Source of the DNA: Pelobates cultripes
Taxonomy: Eukaryota; Chordata; Amphibia; Anura; Pelobatidae
DNA length: 64,000 nt
Assembly (NCBI GenBank): GCA_933207985.1
Contig: OW240924.1
Coordinates: 67,095,691 to 67,159,690, forward strand
Direction: 5' to 3'
This document shows, piece by piece, positions 45,901 to 60,900 of the stretch; the stretch's first letter is position 1; each line of letters begins with the position of its first letter. The translations under genes were made by a program, and so were the position numbers. The notes under the pieces were generated by a model that saw only the letters and a list, made by a program, of their open reading frames with translations, ran no database searches and was not told the DNA's origin.

Positions 45901-48900
45901 CAGTAGAATCAATGAAAGTCAGCACAACAGATCATATGGGTACATATACACACTGACACACAAAGTGGTAGTTACAGGTCAGACACTTAAATATCAGTGT
46001 GGAAGTTGGAGAGAATGTTGGAGGGAAGAAAAGAATTACTATTATTTACTATTATTGTGAATGATGGACATTGATGCTGACCGGAATATGTGCTGTACTG
46101 TGTGTCGCAATGTACTTGACAGGTTCGTGGAATGTTGCAATGCTGATATAGATCTACCAACAATTGTATGTTATTGCAACACAATTTAGGTGCCCTGTTA
46201 ATAGCTATAAATCAGTCTGGGAATGAACAATAAGGCTAGATGGTATAGGCTATAGAAGCAGTGTAAAGGAAACTCTTGGCACCACAACAACTTTATCTCA
46301 ATGAAGTTGTTATAGTTCCAGGAGTTCCATTGGTGCAATCAGGGGTAAAACGCTTTACAAACATACACAGCGCTTACTACTGAGGAACACCTCTAGTGGC
46401 AGTCACTCAGATGCTGTGCAGCACTGACGTTCAGAGTATCCACACACTGTATGGAGGCGCTGAATACTTCCCATAGAGATGCATTAATTCAATGCATCTC
46501 TATGAGGAGTTGCTGATTGGCACAGCTTGGCATTTGCCGCATATGCGCAATAGCCTCCAAATGCTTTCTTATGGAAATGCATTGGATTGGCTGAGCTCAT
46601 CAAGTTTGATGATCTCAGCCAAAGAGGCAGAGCAAGGCCGGCCAAGAGGACAGGACATCTGCACGGCTGTGAAAATAAGGCAAGTAAAATGTTTTTACTT
46701 TGCCGACATGGTGGGGAATTTGAGAATTCACATAAGCAAAACATATTGGATTAATAGGATTCTTTGAAACAATGACAAGAGTAAACTGTATAAACACAGA
46801 GTACCCAATATACACAATTCATATTGTAATTAAGTGGTTATGCTTCTAAGGTTACCTCTCAAGTTGCTGCTGCACTCTACGTATCACGTGATAAGCCAGA
46901 ATGTCCTTGACCAGCAGCGCCTTATCACTTACAGCCTGCACAAGGTGCAGGCTTCCGGTATTCTGCAAGTATTCAAAGTACTGATTGACTGCAGACTTAA
47001 GAGAATTAATTTTGTGGCAAGATTGAATCTGTTAAAAAATAAAAATAAAAAAATAACTCAAGATTCAAAATTTTATTAGTGTCTTGCATGAGATATACAA
47101 TGTTTTCACAATGAATAGGTTACTTAAAGGGACACTATAGTTAACAGAACAACTACAGCTCATTGTATTTGTTCTGGTGAGTAGAATCATTCCCTTCAGG
47201 CTTTTTGCATTAAACACTATTTTCAGAGAAAATACAGTGTTTACATTACAGCCTAGTGATAACTCCACTGGCCACTTCTCAGATGACTGCTAGAGGTGCT
47301 TCCTTGGGCAGTGCTGCAGAGTAAGCAGGACTGCCAACCAGTGTCTCCACCCTCTGCATGGAGACACTGAACTTCCCTCATAGAGATACACTGATTCAAC
47401 GTATCTCTATGAGGAGATGATTGGCCAGAGCTGTATTTGACTTGTGCTGGCTCTGACCCTGATCTGTCTCCTGGTCAGTCTCAGCCAATCCTATGGGGGA
47501 AGCATTGTGATTGGCCCAGACCACCACTTCTGATGAATTTAGCAGACAGCAGGTCAGTGGCAGAGTTAGCAGCTGCAGACTTAAATACAAGTAAGATTTT
47601 ACTCAATTTAGGGAGGCAACGGGGGCTAGATGGTGGTTTTAACACTATAGGGTCAGGAATACAGGTTTGTGTTCTTGACCCTATAGTGTTCCTTTAATTG
47701 AGTTACCTGGCATAATCAGCACACTTGCACATTAGCGTATCCTTGCCGAGTGATGTTGCAGGAGGCAGAGCCACAACCCAGTGCCGAGATCAATTAAACC
47801 TTTATTTACTGCGGCAGCGGGAGGGAAGAGGCACATGAGAGAGGGGGGAGGTAGAGTGCCAGAAATACAGCTTTGTATTCATGGCAATATAGTATCCCTT
47901 TAAAAGTCACTACAAATCTTTTTGTCCGATCCAATGTTCTTCATAGATGAGCATTGTGGATAAAAAGCACATGCGCGTCCAGTGCTGCGCCCCTCCACAT
48001 AAGTTTTACAGGCAACAGAGGCGTATTTAACGCACTAATTTAAGCATTTCCGTGTCAACTAAATGGCAATGCTTTACATTGCAGGGTAAAAAACGAAGGA
48101 CCCCTGCACCCAGATCCATCAAGAAGAAAAATTTGTGTGTGATCTCCTCGATCACTGCTCCTAAAAAAGGTGTCCGGTGAACCTAAATGAGGCCCATGAG
48201 GATCCAAAGTTATATTCTTGGGGATTGCTGTATCTCTCTTGCAGAGACATGCCTAGAAATTTGGATCTGTACTACCATTATGAGGACTAGTCTTGTGTCT
48301 GCTCAATGTCAGACTAGGGAAAGTAAACATTTTCAAAAAGACTACCAAGTTGGCACCGTCCAGGTTTTTTTTACATCAGCTTATAAAGAAGAACAGCATG
48401 CTAAAAATGCCAACATAAGTTTAAACAATATACCGTTCGTATTGCTTGCAGCACATCAGGATCCGCAACATCATCCAATATTGGCTGCACATGCTGAGGC
48501 TCGTAGATGAGGCAGTAGAAAAGTGTGCGAGAGAAAAAGCCTGGAGCTGGCCCCCCATGAACCAGCGCGACTGCTACCATTCTGCCAGCCTCAAAGTACA
48601 GGTTGTCACGTAGTGCTGTCAGGAAAGGGGGACACAAGGGGTTAGAACAAGACATTGCCATTACAAATAGGCCTTGATGATGCATTGTGTGTTTGTCAAA
48701 TAAGAAAATGCTCTTACCATCAGGATCCATAGAAAGATTTTTCCGCTCAGACCCCTCAAAAAGAATAGAATTTTCCAGTGATTTGAGCAGAAGGTGGAAA
48801 TACTCTGATGTGGAGACGTTATGCTCTTGGTATGCTTTTCGCAGGTTAAACTCCTTATACTTTACGTGTATAGTGTGAAATGGTGAAAAGCTAGACTTGC

Positions 48901-51900
48901 GAAAAGCCTTGACAGAACTGTCCCAAATAGACTCCTTCTTCACTAGCAAATAAATGGGATTTCTACACAGTTGAAGTCTTAGGTCTTGAAGGATGTCAGA
49001 GATGGCATGAATTGGCCTTTACACAGAAGAGTGGAGAGAGAAAAAAACAAAACAAAACAAGCTGATGTCATAGGGAAATATAAACGCATATTTATAGTCA
49101 TGTTTCAGACTGCCAAAGTTGATTATTACTGTATTAAAAGCTATACTTCATGAGCTGAGGAGGATTTGCACATCCTGACATACGCAATCCTGTTTCATAG
49201 CTCTTTAATGTAATACTCACTAAAACCAATATATGCATCTGATATGCGTTGTATGCTCTGCTGACTGTCTGTAATAAATAAAGCATTAAAAAAAAAAAAA
49301 AAAAAAAATCTGTACTCAAATGTAACTTCAATCTTGCTGAATCTGTTTAAAGAGCACCAACAAATTGCCACATTCTATACCTCAAGTCATTGTTCTCACC
49401 AATTATGAAGCTAGATCAAGTTCAAGTAGAAGATAAAAGCAAAATACATAGCAACGTACCTTAACACCACACTTTTTCTGGGGCCCTTTGGAGAAGGCTG
49501 GTTCATTCCATAGCCCAGATGCCCGCGTGTTTCCGACGGAGTCAGAGATCCAGGACGAGATCTCTTGCCTGATATAAATGAATTTATCATTGTAAAATTA
49601 TGTCATAGAATTGTCACATTTTGTTTCCACTTTGAAGTTTATTGATGTTTCAGTTGAGTGATGCAATGATACTACACAGGACATTATTGGATGTACACAC
49701 TGCTCTAGAATAACAGATATCGTAATAACCATGCAGTAGTGCATTAACAGTAGCTGCGTCCTTAGTATGCCCGTACATGGGTTCACTTTATGCATATTAG
49801 ACTTGTAGCATATCTTAATTTCCAAGATGTATCGAATACTGCACTTATCCATCATCCATAGATGCTTCTTCTGACATGTATCAAGAAAAGAAATTAAATA
49901 GCATAAGAAAAACTAACACAAACATAGCCTAGTAACAAATATTTTTGCGTGCATCACGCTGTTACCCTCAGTGGTATGTGTTTTTATGGGTGTCAAGCCC
50001 ATTAGAAATCTACCTCCATTCCCGAATTGCAATCCCTCTGTTGGCTAGTGCTGTCCCTATCCATTTATACCTATGCACAAGTAATTGCACTCTATCCTCA
50101 TATTTTATTATTACATTTAAATCCATTCAGCGGTCACTGAGTGTTTTGATACATATTCGGTCCACATTTGTACCGGAGTAAAAGCCATCTGTTCATTTTC
50201 CATATTTGTTGTGATTGGAGTTAAGAGGTTTAATATCACAGGCGATCTCCACTTCCAGTAGCAAGGCAACCGCAATCAATGTTTGGTAGAGAAGTTTATT
50301 AACTGGTTTTGAAAGGCCCTCAGAGATAATATATAGCAGGAAGACCTCTATGGATAGTAGTATATGTATGCTTATCTCTGCTACAAAATTCCAAAACTGC
50401 ACCATCAGCTGACAGGTCCATCATTTGTGGAGCATCTTTCCCACTTCCGAGTTACCTCACCAACATTTGTGTATATGCATGCTAGTTTATGGGGAACTAT
50501 CGTATCTTATGTATGACCTCCATATGACAATCACATGAAGGTCCCCATAAGTCTTGTGATTTTTATGTGATTGTTCTGTAACAGTGGGACAATAGTTTTC
50601 TTTGTGGTAATAAGTATAAACATGGTCATCTCTAGTACCTCCCTTTTGCCTGCCAATGTTTGGATGCTATAACTTAACATGTGTGAGTTGCAAATGTGAA
50701 AAAAGGGCTTTGTCGTTTAGGTAAAAAATTTCCTGCAGCTTTGGAAATCTGAGCATGGTATTACCCTCAAATAACTAGCACAGGTATGTTATTCCATATT
50801 GTTCACCAATTTTTGTGATTGACAGTGTGGCGTATGTATGAAGGGCTGTGTGGCTAATGACCACAGGCATGTAGTCCCATATGGAATTGACAATTTGGTG
50901 GGGGGGGAGGACGGTTGACAGATTTTCTATAAACCATGAGTATTAATAAGTTGATAAGGCTTGTGCCTTGTGTCCGACATGTTTCAATGTCACACCATTG
51001 AGTTTTCTAGCCTGTGGAGTGACGTGCTATAACATTGGCTAGGTGTGCCGTGTGGTAATATTCTTTTATGTATTAGAGTCCCAAGCCCCCTTATCCTTAC
51101 ATTTTGCTTTAGAAACCTCCATGGAACTCTAGGCTCTCTGTTGTTCCAACTGAACCTGATCAATTATGTGGTTTGATGATTTGTAGTAGTACTTTGATTT
51201 GTAACATTCTAAGAAAGTATAATAACTTGAGCAAATGAAGCAGTTTTTGTATATAGATTATGCCTCTGCAGTCTCAATTCTCTACCGTTTAGGAGTTATA
51301 TCACTTTTGTTTCTGTTTATGCAGCCCTAGCTACACCTCCCCTGCTGTTACCGACACAGCCCACATGAAAAAATGGTTGCACTTTCAATCAGATGTAACT
51401 TACTTTAAATATATATATATATTTTTTTAATCTCCAGCTCTGTAAAATCGAACTTTAGTCACATACAGAAGGTTCTTGGAAGATCTAGAAGGCTATTAAC
51501 AGAGCACGAGATAAAAAAAATAAAATAAATAATCTAAAAACAGAACTTGCAATAAATAAAGTGCAAACATTAGATGACTCTTTACAGGAATTGTTTGGAA
51601 GGCAGTGTAAGTCACATGCAGGGAGGTGTGACTAGAGCTGTTTAAACAAATGGATTTAACTCCTAAATATCAGAGATCTAAGCAGCGAGACAGCAGGGGC
51701 ATGATCTATACAACAAAACTGCTTCATTAGGCTAAAGTTGTTTTGGTGCTATTAGTGTTCCTTTAAGTGTGGTAGAATTGGTTTCAGTCTATTCGCATAT
51801 ATTTTTTTGTGCTTCTAAAATTAGTAGGAATATGGTGGTTTGCCTGGCTTTGGTAAAGTGATTATTTGGGCGGCCAGGAATTCGTATGAAAGTTTTCTGT

Positions 51901-54900
51901 TTTGTACTGCGTTACGGAGCATCTTAGTTTAATGTGGAACTAATGTGGCTTTAAATGTAAATTAATAAAGATTTGTATAGCCGTCAGGTCCTGGTGCTTT
52001 CCCCTTTGGAAGCCCCTTTATGTAGGCCTCTCCTTATTCATTGGTAATGGGTTAAGGAAGGTCAGCCATCTGTGTTGCATTTAGTGTGTTGAGAGCTTAG
52101 ATAAGTATGTTTTCATTCTCTCTGGCAACTGGGTTACCTTTAAGATTGTTCAGAAAGCCATAATATTTAGCAAACTCACTGCACACCTGTTTAGGTAGCA
52201 TAACTCTTTGGCCCGTTTGTGTAGTTATATACTGGATTCTTGTTTGTGCTTGTTTCTCTCGTAATCTTTGAATTGTCACATTTAAAATATAGGCTTTAAT
52301 TTAGACTTTATTTAGGAGAACTTAAAAAAGAGAAAGAACATACTCCATAACATAACCAAGAGACAACAATGATAATGCTTAGTAAAATAACATTCACTTA
52401 CCAGGAGTACAGACAATGTTCTTACATTCTGTGCAATCCCAGCCCTGGTTGTATTTCATTAGGGACGAACAAGCCAGGTGCGTACCCTTGGATCCACAGC
52501 ACTGACAACGCAAAATTTCCCATTTACTGCGCAGAAGATGAGAGAGTGAAGTAAAAATCTAGCCAACACAGTCCACTTGTTTCATACGTATACTTGACTA
52601 CAAAAGTTAAGTCACACAACTGGATACTGTATAAATTAGTTATCTTGAAAAGGGTGTATAACCTGGACAGATCATAGTAGGTTTACAAATGCATTGTGCT
52701 TGTAAAACACGAACTGTACTACAGGGGAGAGTCCAGGCAAGATTTAACCTCCAGAAAAGTGAAGGATATTACACATAAAATGTTCTATAAAATGTTACCA
52801 AAGGGTTTCTTAAACAGTGAATTCTGATGAATTGCAAATAGATGTGCAAAACGTGGGGGAAGAAATTGAATTTTGAGGAAGTTGTTACATACAGCTATTT
52901 ATTCAAACTTTACTAAGTTTGCCCTAGAAAGTTTGAAATATTTTTTTTGTTTTCTTTTTTAAGTCAACAAAACTTTCATTTGATTCAAGGCCCGGGTATG
53001 GTTATAATAGATGGCCAAAGATAATACCTCTTCAGTAAGACGCTGAATCACATGAAAGTGCTAAAGTTATACAATGTTTCCACAGTGAGCTCACCTGTCT
53101 GGTTTGTTAAATTCACGGCCATTTGGACAAATACACATCTCAACATCACAGTGCTGATATCGCTCTAGTAGTTCGTGAAACGCGTTTTCCTCCAACTCCC
53201 ATGATGCATCCCTGTAAAGATCAAATAATTTAGTAGACAGCCATTAATTATTTAGCAAAAGTCAAAAAGTCTGTTAACTCCAGTCAACTTAAAAATTAGT
53301 TCATTCTATATAGTTTCTTTCATCACCACACGTATGTAATAAAGTCTCATTTATGCAAGATACCATATCCAAGTGCCTAAATCTCAGGTAGAGTTAACAA
53401 GGAAAGGATACACAGATACAAGTTAGCAGTGTTAAAAGGGAAATGGTCAAATATATTTTATGTAAATTAAGTTTATGCTTTTGGCCTTTTAGATGCATAT
53501 TTACAAACCCACACTTCTTTTATTGCACAAAAAGCTGTTTTAAAACCAAATTCACCAGTTACTCTTCACACTGTTTTCAGGTCATCGCTGAACGCACCAA
53601 GCACCGTTGACATTTAAGTTGACTGAAACCAAGAAGGCTAAACAGCATTTGACTCTGTTTGAGATTCAAAGTAGCAAAACTGTGATTTTAAAACTAGAAA
53701 AGAGAACTGTTCAGTCAATTTGGGATGTGTTCTACTTGCAAGCTTCAGAAACACTAGCACCGCACCTAGCAAGTAGAGTGATCACATCAAGGTCAGCCCT
53801 CCATGACGCTAAAGAGCATGCGTGCACACACTATATTAAAAAATCTTCAAATAAACACGTACATGCCAAATGTTGAAATGTTTAATGGGGCCCAAATTCC
53901 ACTTCTCTTATTTCACTTTTAACATAAACATATAATCCTTATGAAATACTGATTAAGACTGTTATACATTCAATGACATTCCAATGCAATATAAACATAG
54001 GAGACAGATTAGGTAAGGGCTGCGGTGTCTTATGGTAAAACCTAATTGACAAAAGGAGGAACTCCTCTGTCAACTGTTATCTAAAGCCTTCATAATTGAC
54101 AGCTAAAGGGATTCAGTTTTTGTCTATGGAGAGACGACAAAAAAACAAAAAAAAAAACAAAACACAAACATACTTAAGTCTCAATTGAATAAAACATTTT
54201 TTTTTTTGCATAGTATTTTTCACTACGGTATCAGTTTTTATTTTTGTACATTATTTGAGGTAACGATTTGGTAGGCCACTTTGATACCAGCACCACCTTA
54301 ACAGGGGTGTGCCAACATATATTATTTTTGTCTATGGAGGATTCCACCATCTCACGGGATCCTCAATAGACCTCAGTGTTATACTTTCGCACATGCAGGA
54401 GAGTACAGCACTGACAGCTTCTGGTAGCGGAAGCGGCCTGTGGCAGGAAGATGGCAGCATCGGCGAGGGACAGCCGGAGGCAAGTAAGACTCACACTGGG
54501 TCTGTCTGCGTCGGGGATCTTTGCAAAATATGCATGAATAACAGACAAGAAGCAAGAAGGTTGCGACCCTTCGTTAGCACAGCCAGAAAACATTTACCTT
54601 TCTGGTATATTGATTCCCATGCGCAGCATTTCGTTCTGAAACTTGTCCTTGTTGTTGCACACAGAGCAGCGGAAAAAATGCAAACCAGCGCTTAGTGCCT
54701 GATACTGGGGATAAAAAGACAGCGGTAATATAGACTTTGGGTTGCAATTAAAAAACCTTCAAAAATACAAAATGCAGAGTCTTACACTAAGTAGCTCTTC
54801 ATCATTAGCTCGATTCAGATGTGTAATAAAAACACTTCAGATGTCATTACATACCTGCAAGCAATCTCTGTGAAACCAGGAGGATTTGCAGCAAGGGCTG

Positions 54901-57900
54901 TGCAAGACATGGTAGGAAGGGGTGTGTTCAATAGTTTCTAGGCAAATTGTGCAATGAGAGGAACCTCCAAGTTGAGAAGAATGAACATGTTGAACAGGCC
55001 GATGATCCCAACAGTATGACCTGTACAGGGGAGTAAGTCATGAACTGTGCACGAAAACTATGTATGAATGAGGCAAAAAACAACCAAAAGATACAATAGG
55101 CACCAAAAGAACTTTAGTGTATACATAATGCTACTGCAGTTTCGCTGCCAAACGTGTGTGACTAAAGTTCAATTTACAGAGCAGAAGAAAAAAAATAAAC
55201 CTTTTAAAAGCAAGCTAACCTCTGATTGAAAGTTAAAGATATACCATATTTTTCACGTTAGATGTGTGAGTCACAGGCAAGGGATGTTTGGCTAGGGCTG
55301 CATAAACAGAAACAAACGTGATTTGAGCAGTGACACTGCAGGAGCATGATCAATACACAGATACAGTTTAGCATTACTTTAAAAATAAAAAAAGAATCTT
55401 AGATCATGGGGCTGGGACAATGAAAAAGCAGTGCATGCAGACTTGGACAGAAACACATTGAATACACTATGTGCTGAACAACCCAACCCCCCCCAAAAAA
55501 CAGATGCCAATCTGTATAAATGGTTACTCTCCCCAGAAGAACATCTTTGTAGACCTGAAAAGCCCAACACAAACACAAATATCTTATCGCAATTGGTACT
55601 ATTACCTGAAGCTGTCTGTGAACTGGAAGATGCATTCTTTTTCAACACCACAAGGGTAATGGTAGCTCTTTTTACACCTGGGGGTCACACAGCCAATGGA
55701 GGCTCCCCGATTTTTACATAGACAGCATTTCTGGAGGGAAGAAAGAAATACATTGATGGAGAGAGAATGACAAGAAAGAATCTCCAGCTGGTGAGAGGGG
55801 AACTTAGATAAGTCAGTTGGCAACGAAGCATAAATGGGAAAATAAAGCCAGGGCATTTTATGAAGTATTGAGACTTGTATGTCATGTTTGTGATTACTTA
55901 AACATAGAGAATCTAAGTAGTAGTATGATAAATACATTGCATATTCATTAATGTGCACAATGGTACACCCGCTGACAGCTCATGAGCACTGGTGACATTA
56001 TGGCTTTCTGTTGTGCTGTAACATTAAGGGGACATTTCCAATGTCCAGGCCAACTGAAGATAGGTTTGTTCATGGTTTGAAATTAATAGTAAGTAAAAGT
56101 AGTCCAAAACTGTAAAGAGAAAGGAACATGTCTTTTTTTAGGACTGTAACCCCTTAGTGACCAGACCGTTTTTCTTTTCTTCTTGCCGTTAAAGACCAGT
56201 GCTGTTTTTACATTTCTGCGGTGTTTGTGTTTAGCTGTAATTTTCCTCTTACTCATTTACTTTACCCAAACATATTATATTCCGTTTTTCTCGCCATTAC
56301 ATGGTCTATCTAAAGATACCATTATTTTTTTTAAAACCCACTTTTTCCTAACTTTGACCCCCAAAATCTAAGCATTTACAACAGCCAATAAACCATGCTA
56401 AATAGTTTCTAAGTTTTGTCCTGAGTTTAGAAATACCCAATGTTAACATGTTCTTAGCTTTTTTTTCTGTGCAAGTTATAGGGGTTATAGGTACATTGAC
56501 ATTGTAACACTGTCATCTGTCATAAATCTCTGAATCACACCTCACATGTACATATTGTTTTTTAAAGTAGACAACCCAGGGTATTCAATATGGGGTATGT
56601 CCAGTGTTTTTTAGTGGCCACTTAGTCACAAACACTGGCCAAAGTTAGCATTCATATTTGTGTTAAAAATGCAAAAAACAATTATGAATGTTAACTTTGG
56701 CCAGTGTTTGTGACTAAGTGGAAAAAATAAAAGGTAAGGGCTGCGCCAAGGAAAACTAGATATAAACAATATAACAAATAGTCCAAATAAAATAAGTGAA
56801 TAAAAAGAAATGAAAAGTCTTATCTAAAATATTTTTATTGAGGTCGTAGAATCTATCTGTACTTGATCCAGAACAATTGTCCTTGTTATTCTCCTCCGTA
56901 TGGGTCCGGTAATATGTAAAAGATAAAAAAGTGGAGAGCCAAATAGTGTTGTATGCTTAAAAAGATAAAATAATAAAAGGCTGAAATAAAACTCACATTT
57001 ATAAGATCTTATACTCGCTCTTATAAATGTGTACGCCTTTCACACTAGAGCGAGTATAAGCTCTTATAAATGTGAGTTTTATTTCAGCCTTCTATTTTTA
57101 TCTTTTTAAGCATACTACACTATTTGGCTCTCCACTTTATCTTTTACATATGAGCGGACCCATACGGAGGAGAATAACAAGGACAATTGTTCTGGATCAA
57201 GTACGGATAGATTCTACGACCTCAATAAAAATATTTTAGATAAGACTTTTCATTTCTTTTTATTCACATATTTTATTTGGACTATTTGTTATATTTTTTA
57301 TATCTAGTTTTCCTTGGCGCAGCCCTTACCTTTTATTTTTTCTCCTTTTTAGTGTTACTTCTAAGGGTTTTTGAGGGATTCCCTTATAGGGTTGCTGCCC
57401 ACACACTAGGTAGCGCTTACTCTCTGTTTTGTTTGTGACTAAGTGGCTACTAAAAAAGACTGAACATCCCTAATTTGTAAAACCTTGGGTTGTGTTTTTT
57501 TGCAAATGGTATGCCATCATGGGGGTAATTCTCATTCCTGGGCTACCATACGCATATCAACTGCAACATATCCAATCTTGCAAATTTCAATGTTAAAAAA
57601 AAAGCCCTATATTTCACCCTGTAATTTTCAAAAACACTACATGGGGGGTACTGTTATACTCGGGAGACTTCGCTGAACACAAATATTAGTGTTTCAATAC
57701 AGTAAAACGTACCACAATGATATGGTCAGTGAAAATGGCGTTTGTGTGTGAAAAACGCAAAAAACGTCCCTGTCACTGACATTAGTCAGTGAGTAATGTC
57801 TCACAAATACAACAGTACCCCTACAGTACAGGTTTTATGGTGATTTGGAAAGTTACAGGGTCAAACATAAGATTTGCCAATTTCTGTTTTTGTAAATTGC

Positions 57901-60900
57901 TATTTGCCAGATTGTCTTTGTTGCCTTTGAGACGGTATGGCAGCCCAGAAATGAAAATTTACCCCCCCATGACATACCATTCGAAAAAAGTAAGAAAACC
58001 CAAGGTATTCAAAAAAAAATTATTATTTTGCAAAAACAAATATGAACGAAGTGACTACTACAAAAGACTGGACAATAGTCCAGTCTTTTGTAGTAGTCAC
58101 GTCGTTCATATTTGTTTTTGCAAAATATTAAAAAAGAAAATTTTAACACAAAAACTGCACTTTTACTGGTGATTTCATCTTTGTGATAAGTTTTACGGTT
58201 TTAAACACTCACATTTGTGTTCAGCGAAGTCTCCAGAGTATAACAATACTCCCCATGTACAGGTTTTATGGTGTTTTGGAAATTTACAGTTTGGTAGATT
58301 GGTTTGCTAGGTCTAGGTTGCCTTTTAAGACCATATGGTATCCCAGGAACGTGAATTAACCTCATCATGGCATACCATTTGCAAAATGTAGCCAACTCAC
58401 GGTATTCCAAATGGGGTAAGTTTAGTCTTTTGTAGTAAGCACGAATGCTGGCCAAAGTTGGTGTTTTTGTTTTCAGCATTTTTTTTTTTTTTTTTTTAAA
58501 CCCCAAAACTGCACTTTTACGGTTTTGAAAAACTCATTTGTGTTCAGCAAAGTCTCCAGAGTATAAAATACCCCGCATGTAAAGGTTGTATGGTGTTTTG
58601 GAAAGTTACGGGGTTAAATAGAGGGCTTGCCAATTAAATTCTCTTGAATGTGTGCCTGGGTTGTCACAATTATAATTAATAAAAATAAATAGTTAAATAT
58701 ATATATATATATATATCTCAAAGTACACTTCTAATGAAATCATATGTGCATTATATTTGTATATCATAAAATTCTTTAACTATTTTATAATTATATTATA
58801 CATATATAATACTTTAAAGTTTCATTCATTTTCTTTACAACATTTTAGCTGTCTGGGGGACTGCCTGACAGCTCCATAGACTCCGATTGCGTCCATGTGA
58901 TCACATGGCCCTGGAGTGCCGGAGCTGCTGCAGGTGGACTACAGCAGCTCTGGCCGGGGATCCCCGGTCCAGGTAAGTAAATGGTTCAGATTTGCTTCGG
59001 ACTTCCAGGTACATCCGAGGTCGTTAACGACTGCTTTGTGTCGGACGTACCTGGTACGTCCAAAGTCGGGAAGGGGTTAATAATGGCCATTATGGACACA
59101 TGTAGGCCTGCCGGTGTACATTAAAATTACGAGTACTGAACCACTATCTAGACTTTAAGTTACCATCCACAGCTATCCTGGAAGTTTCATTAGCCAACGC
59201 CTAGAAGAAATTTTGAGGCCTGCATGCATGTGGGATACATTTAGACATACACATACATAGACACTGTATATTGTGCTTGTTCTGTGGTAAGAGTTCACAA
59301 GGACAAAATCTTCTTGCCTACCAGTTTCTTGGCTCTATTCACTTCCTTCTTAATATCATCCAAAAGAAAGCCATATATTCCTTCATCCTCTTCTCCTCTT
59401 TGCCATATACCACTGGACAACAGCTAAAAGGAAACGCAGACATGTCACATATTCCATACATTTGTTTAATCACATACGTCATATACATAGAACAACACAC
59501 CTTTTAGCTAAGAAAATTGTACAGATACAGAACAATAAGTTCTGAGGCGATTATAGAAACGTGTCTACCAAGATCACTATACTACTAACTGAGAAGACTA
59601 TGGATTATATAAGGATGAAAGATGTTTTTGATAAACTTACCAGACAGTTATAGTGCAAGGTCAAGTTATGCAATGTCTTTTTCTCACCATATTTTTCAGG
59701 GCAATCATCCTGCCGGCCACAGAGCATGCAAGCTAAAGGAAAGGACATGGAAATAAATCCTGAGTTACATACGGCAAAGAATGCCTACAGTATATAGAAC
59801 AGTAACCTTTAGAGCAGTGAGGGCCAACCCTCTCGGGATCTGTTACTACTTTAATGGGTATGGTTAAACATAGCCAAGTCAATCTATCTACTGAGGAACA
59901 GTGATTGCTCACTGCCAAGAACTAGCACAGGCCAAAATGTTTAAGAAGGCAGTATTCCTTGTACAAAAAGATATTTGCCATACATTTTAGTCACTTGACC
60001 ATCATTTTCGACCTCTGCAATGCACGAGTGGAGAAAAATAAAAAATTAAAAATACCAGCGTTTTAAAGGGCACCTGTCAAAATACATTATACCACTTTAA
60101 AGAGAATATCTTCTCATGTATACATTTTTGTTAAAGGAACATTATAAGGTCAGGAACACAAATGTACTCCTGACCCTGTAGTGTTAAACCAACCACCCAG
60201 CCTCGATGGCCCATTAAATATAGTAAAATCTTATTTGTAGTCACGTCTGCAGCTGCTGACTCTGCCCCTGACCTGCCCACTGTCTGCTGACATCATCAGA
60301 AGTGGTGGTCTGAGCCAATCACAATGCATAGGATTGGCTGAGCTGGTCAGGGAGGCAGATTAGAGGCAGAGCCAGCACAAATTAAACACAGCCCTGGCCA
60401 ATCAGCATCTCCTCATAGAGATGCATTAAATCAATGCATCTCTATGAGGAAAGTTCAGTGTCTGCACGCAGAGGGTGGAGACACTGCGCAGCACTGACCC
60501 AGGAAGCACCTCTAGCAGCCATTTGAGGAGTGGCCAGTAGAGTTATCCCTAGGTTATAATGTAAACACTGCATTTTCTCTGAAAATAAAGTGTTTACAGC
60601 AAAAAGCTTGAAGGGAATGATCACCAGAACAAATGTAATAAGGTGTAGTTGTTCTGGTGACTATAGTGTCCATTTAACTAAATTACTAGAAAATGTTGCA
60701 TTAAAGCCATGTCTATAGCCTAATGTTATTTCACTGTTGCTCACACTGCCCATTACAATTTTCTAGATGCTCAAAGGAAACCCTACATCCTTAATTTTTT
60801 GGACTACTAAGTAAGATGCAAGTTTGACAAAAAAAAAAAAGTGCAGTTTAAATTTGTAACAAAATACTTACGCAAACTCATGGGCGACGAAGAAGTGATC

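Larger units (their letters stand above)
56150..59076. mobile_element. 2.9-kb TTAA-type composite with foldbacks
   Basis: Ends CCCCTTAGTGACCAG and GTCGGGAAGGGG, bordered by GTAA at 56146 and TTAA at 59077. The inside holds divergent direct repeats (TACAGGTTTTATGGTG at about 57827, 58257 and, modified, 58580) and several foldbacks listed separately. No transposase frame is present. Lies in G2E3 intron 3. Confidence 0.6.

Noticed and set aside
48187..48510. 107-codon plus-strand frame
   Set aside because: Overlaps G2E3 exon 11 on the opposite strand and has no similarity of its own.
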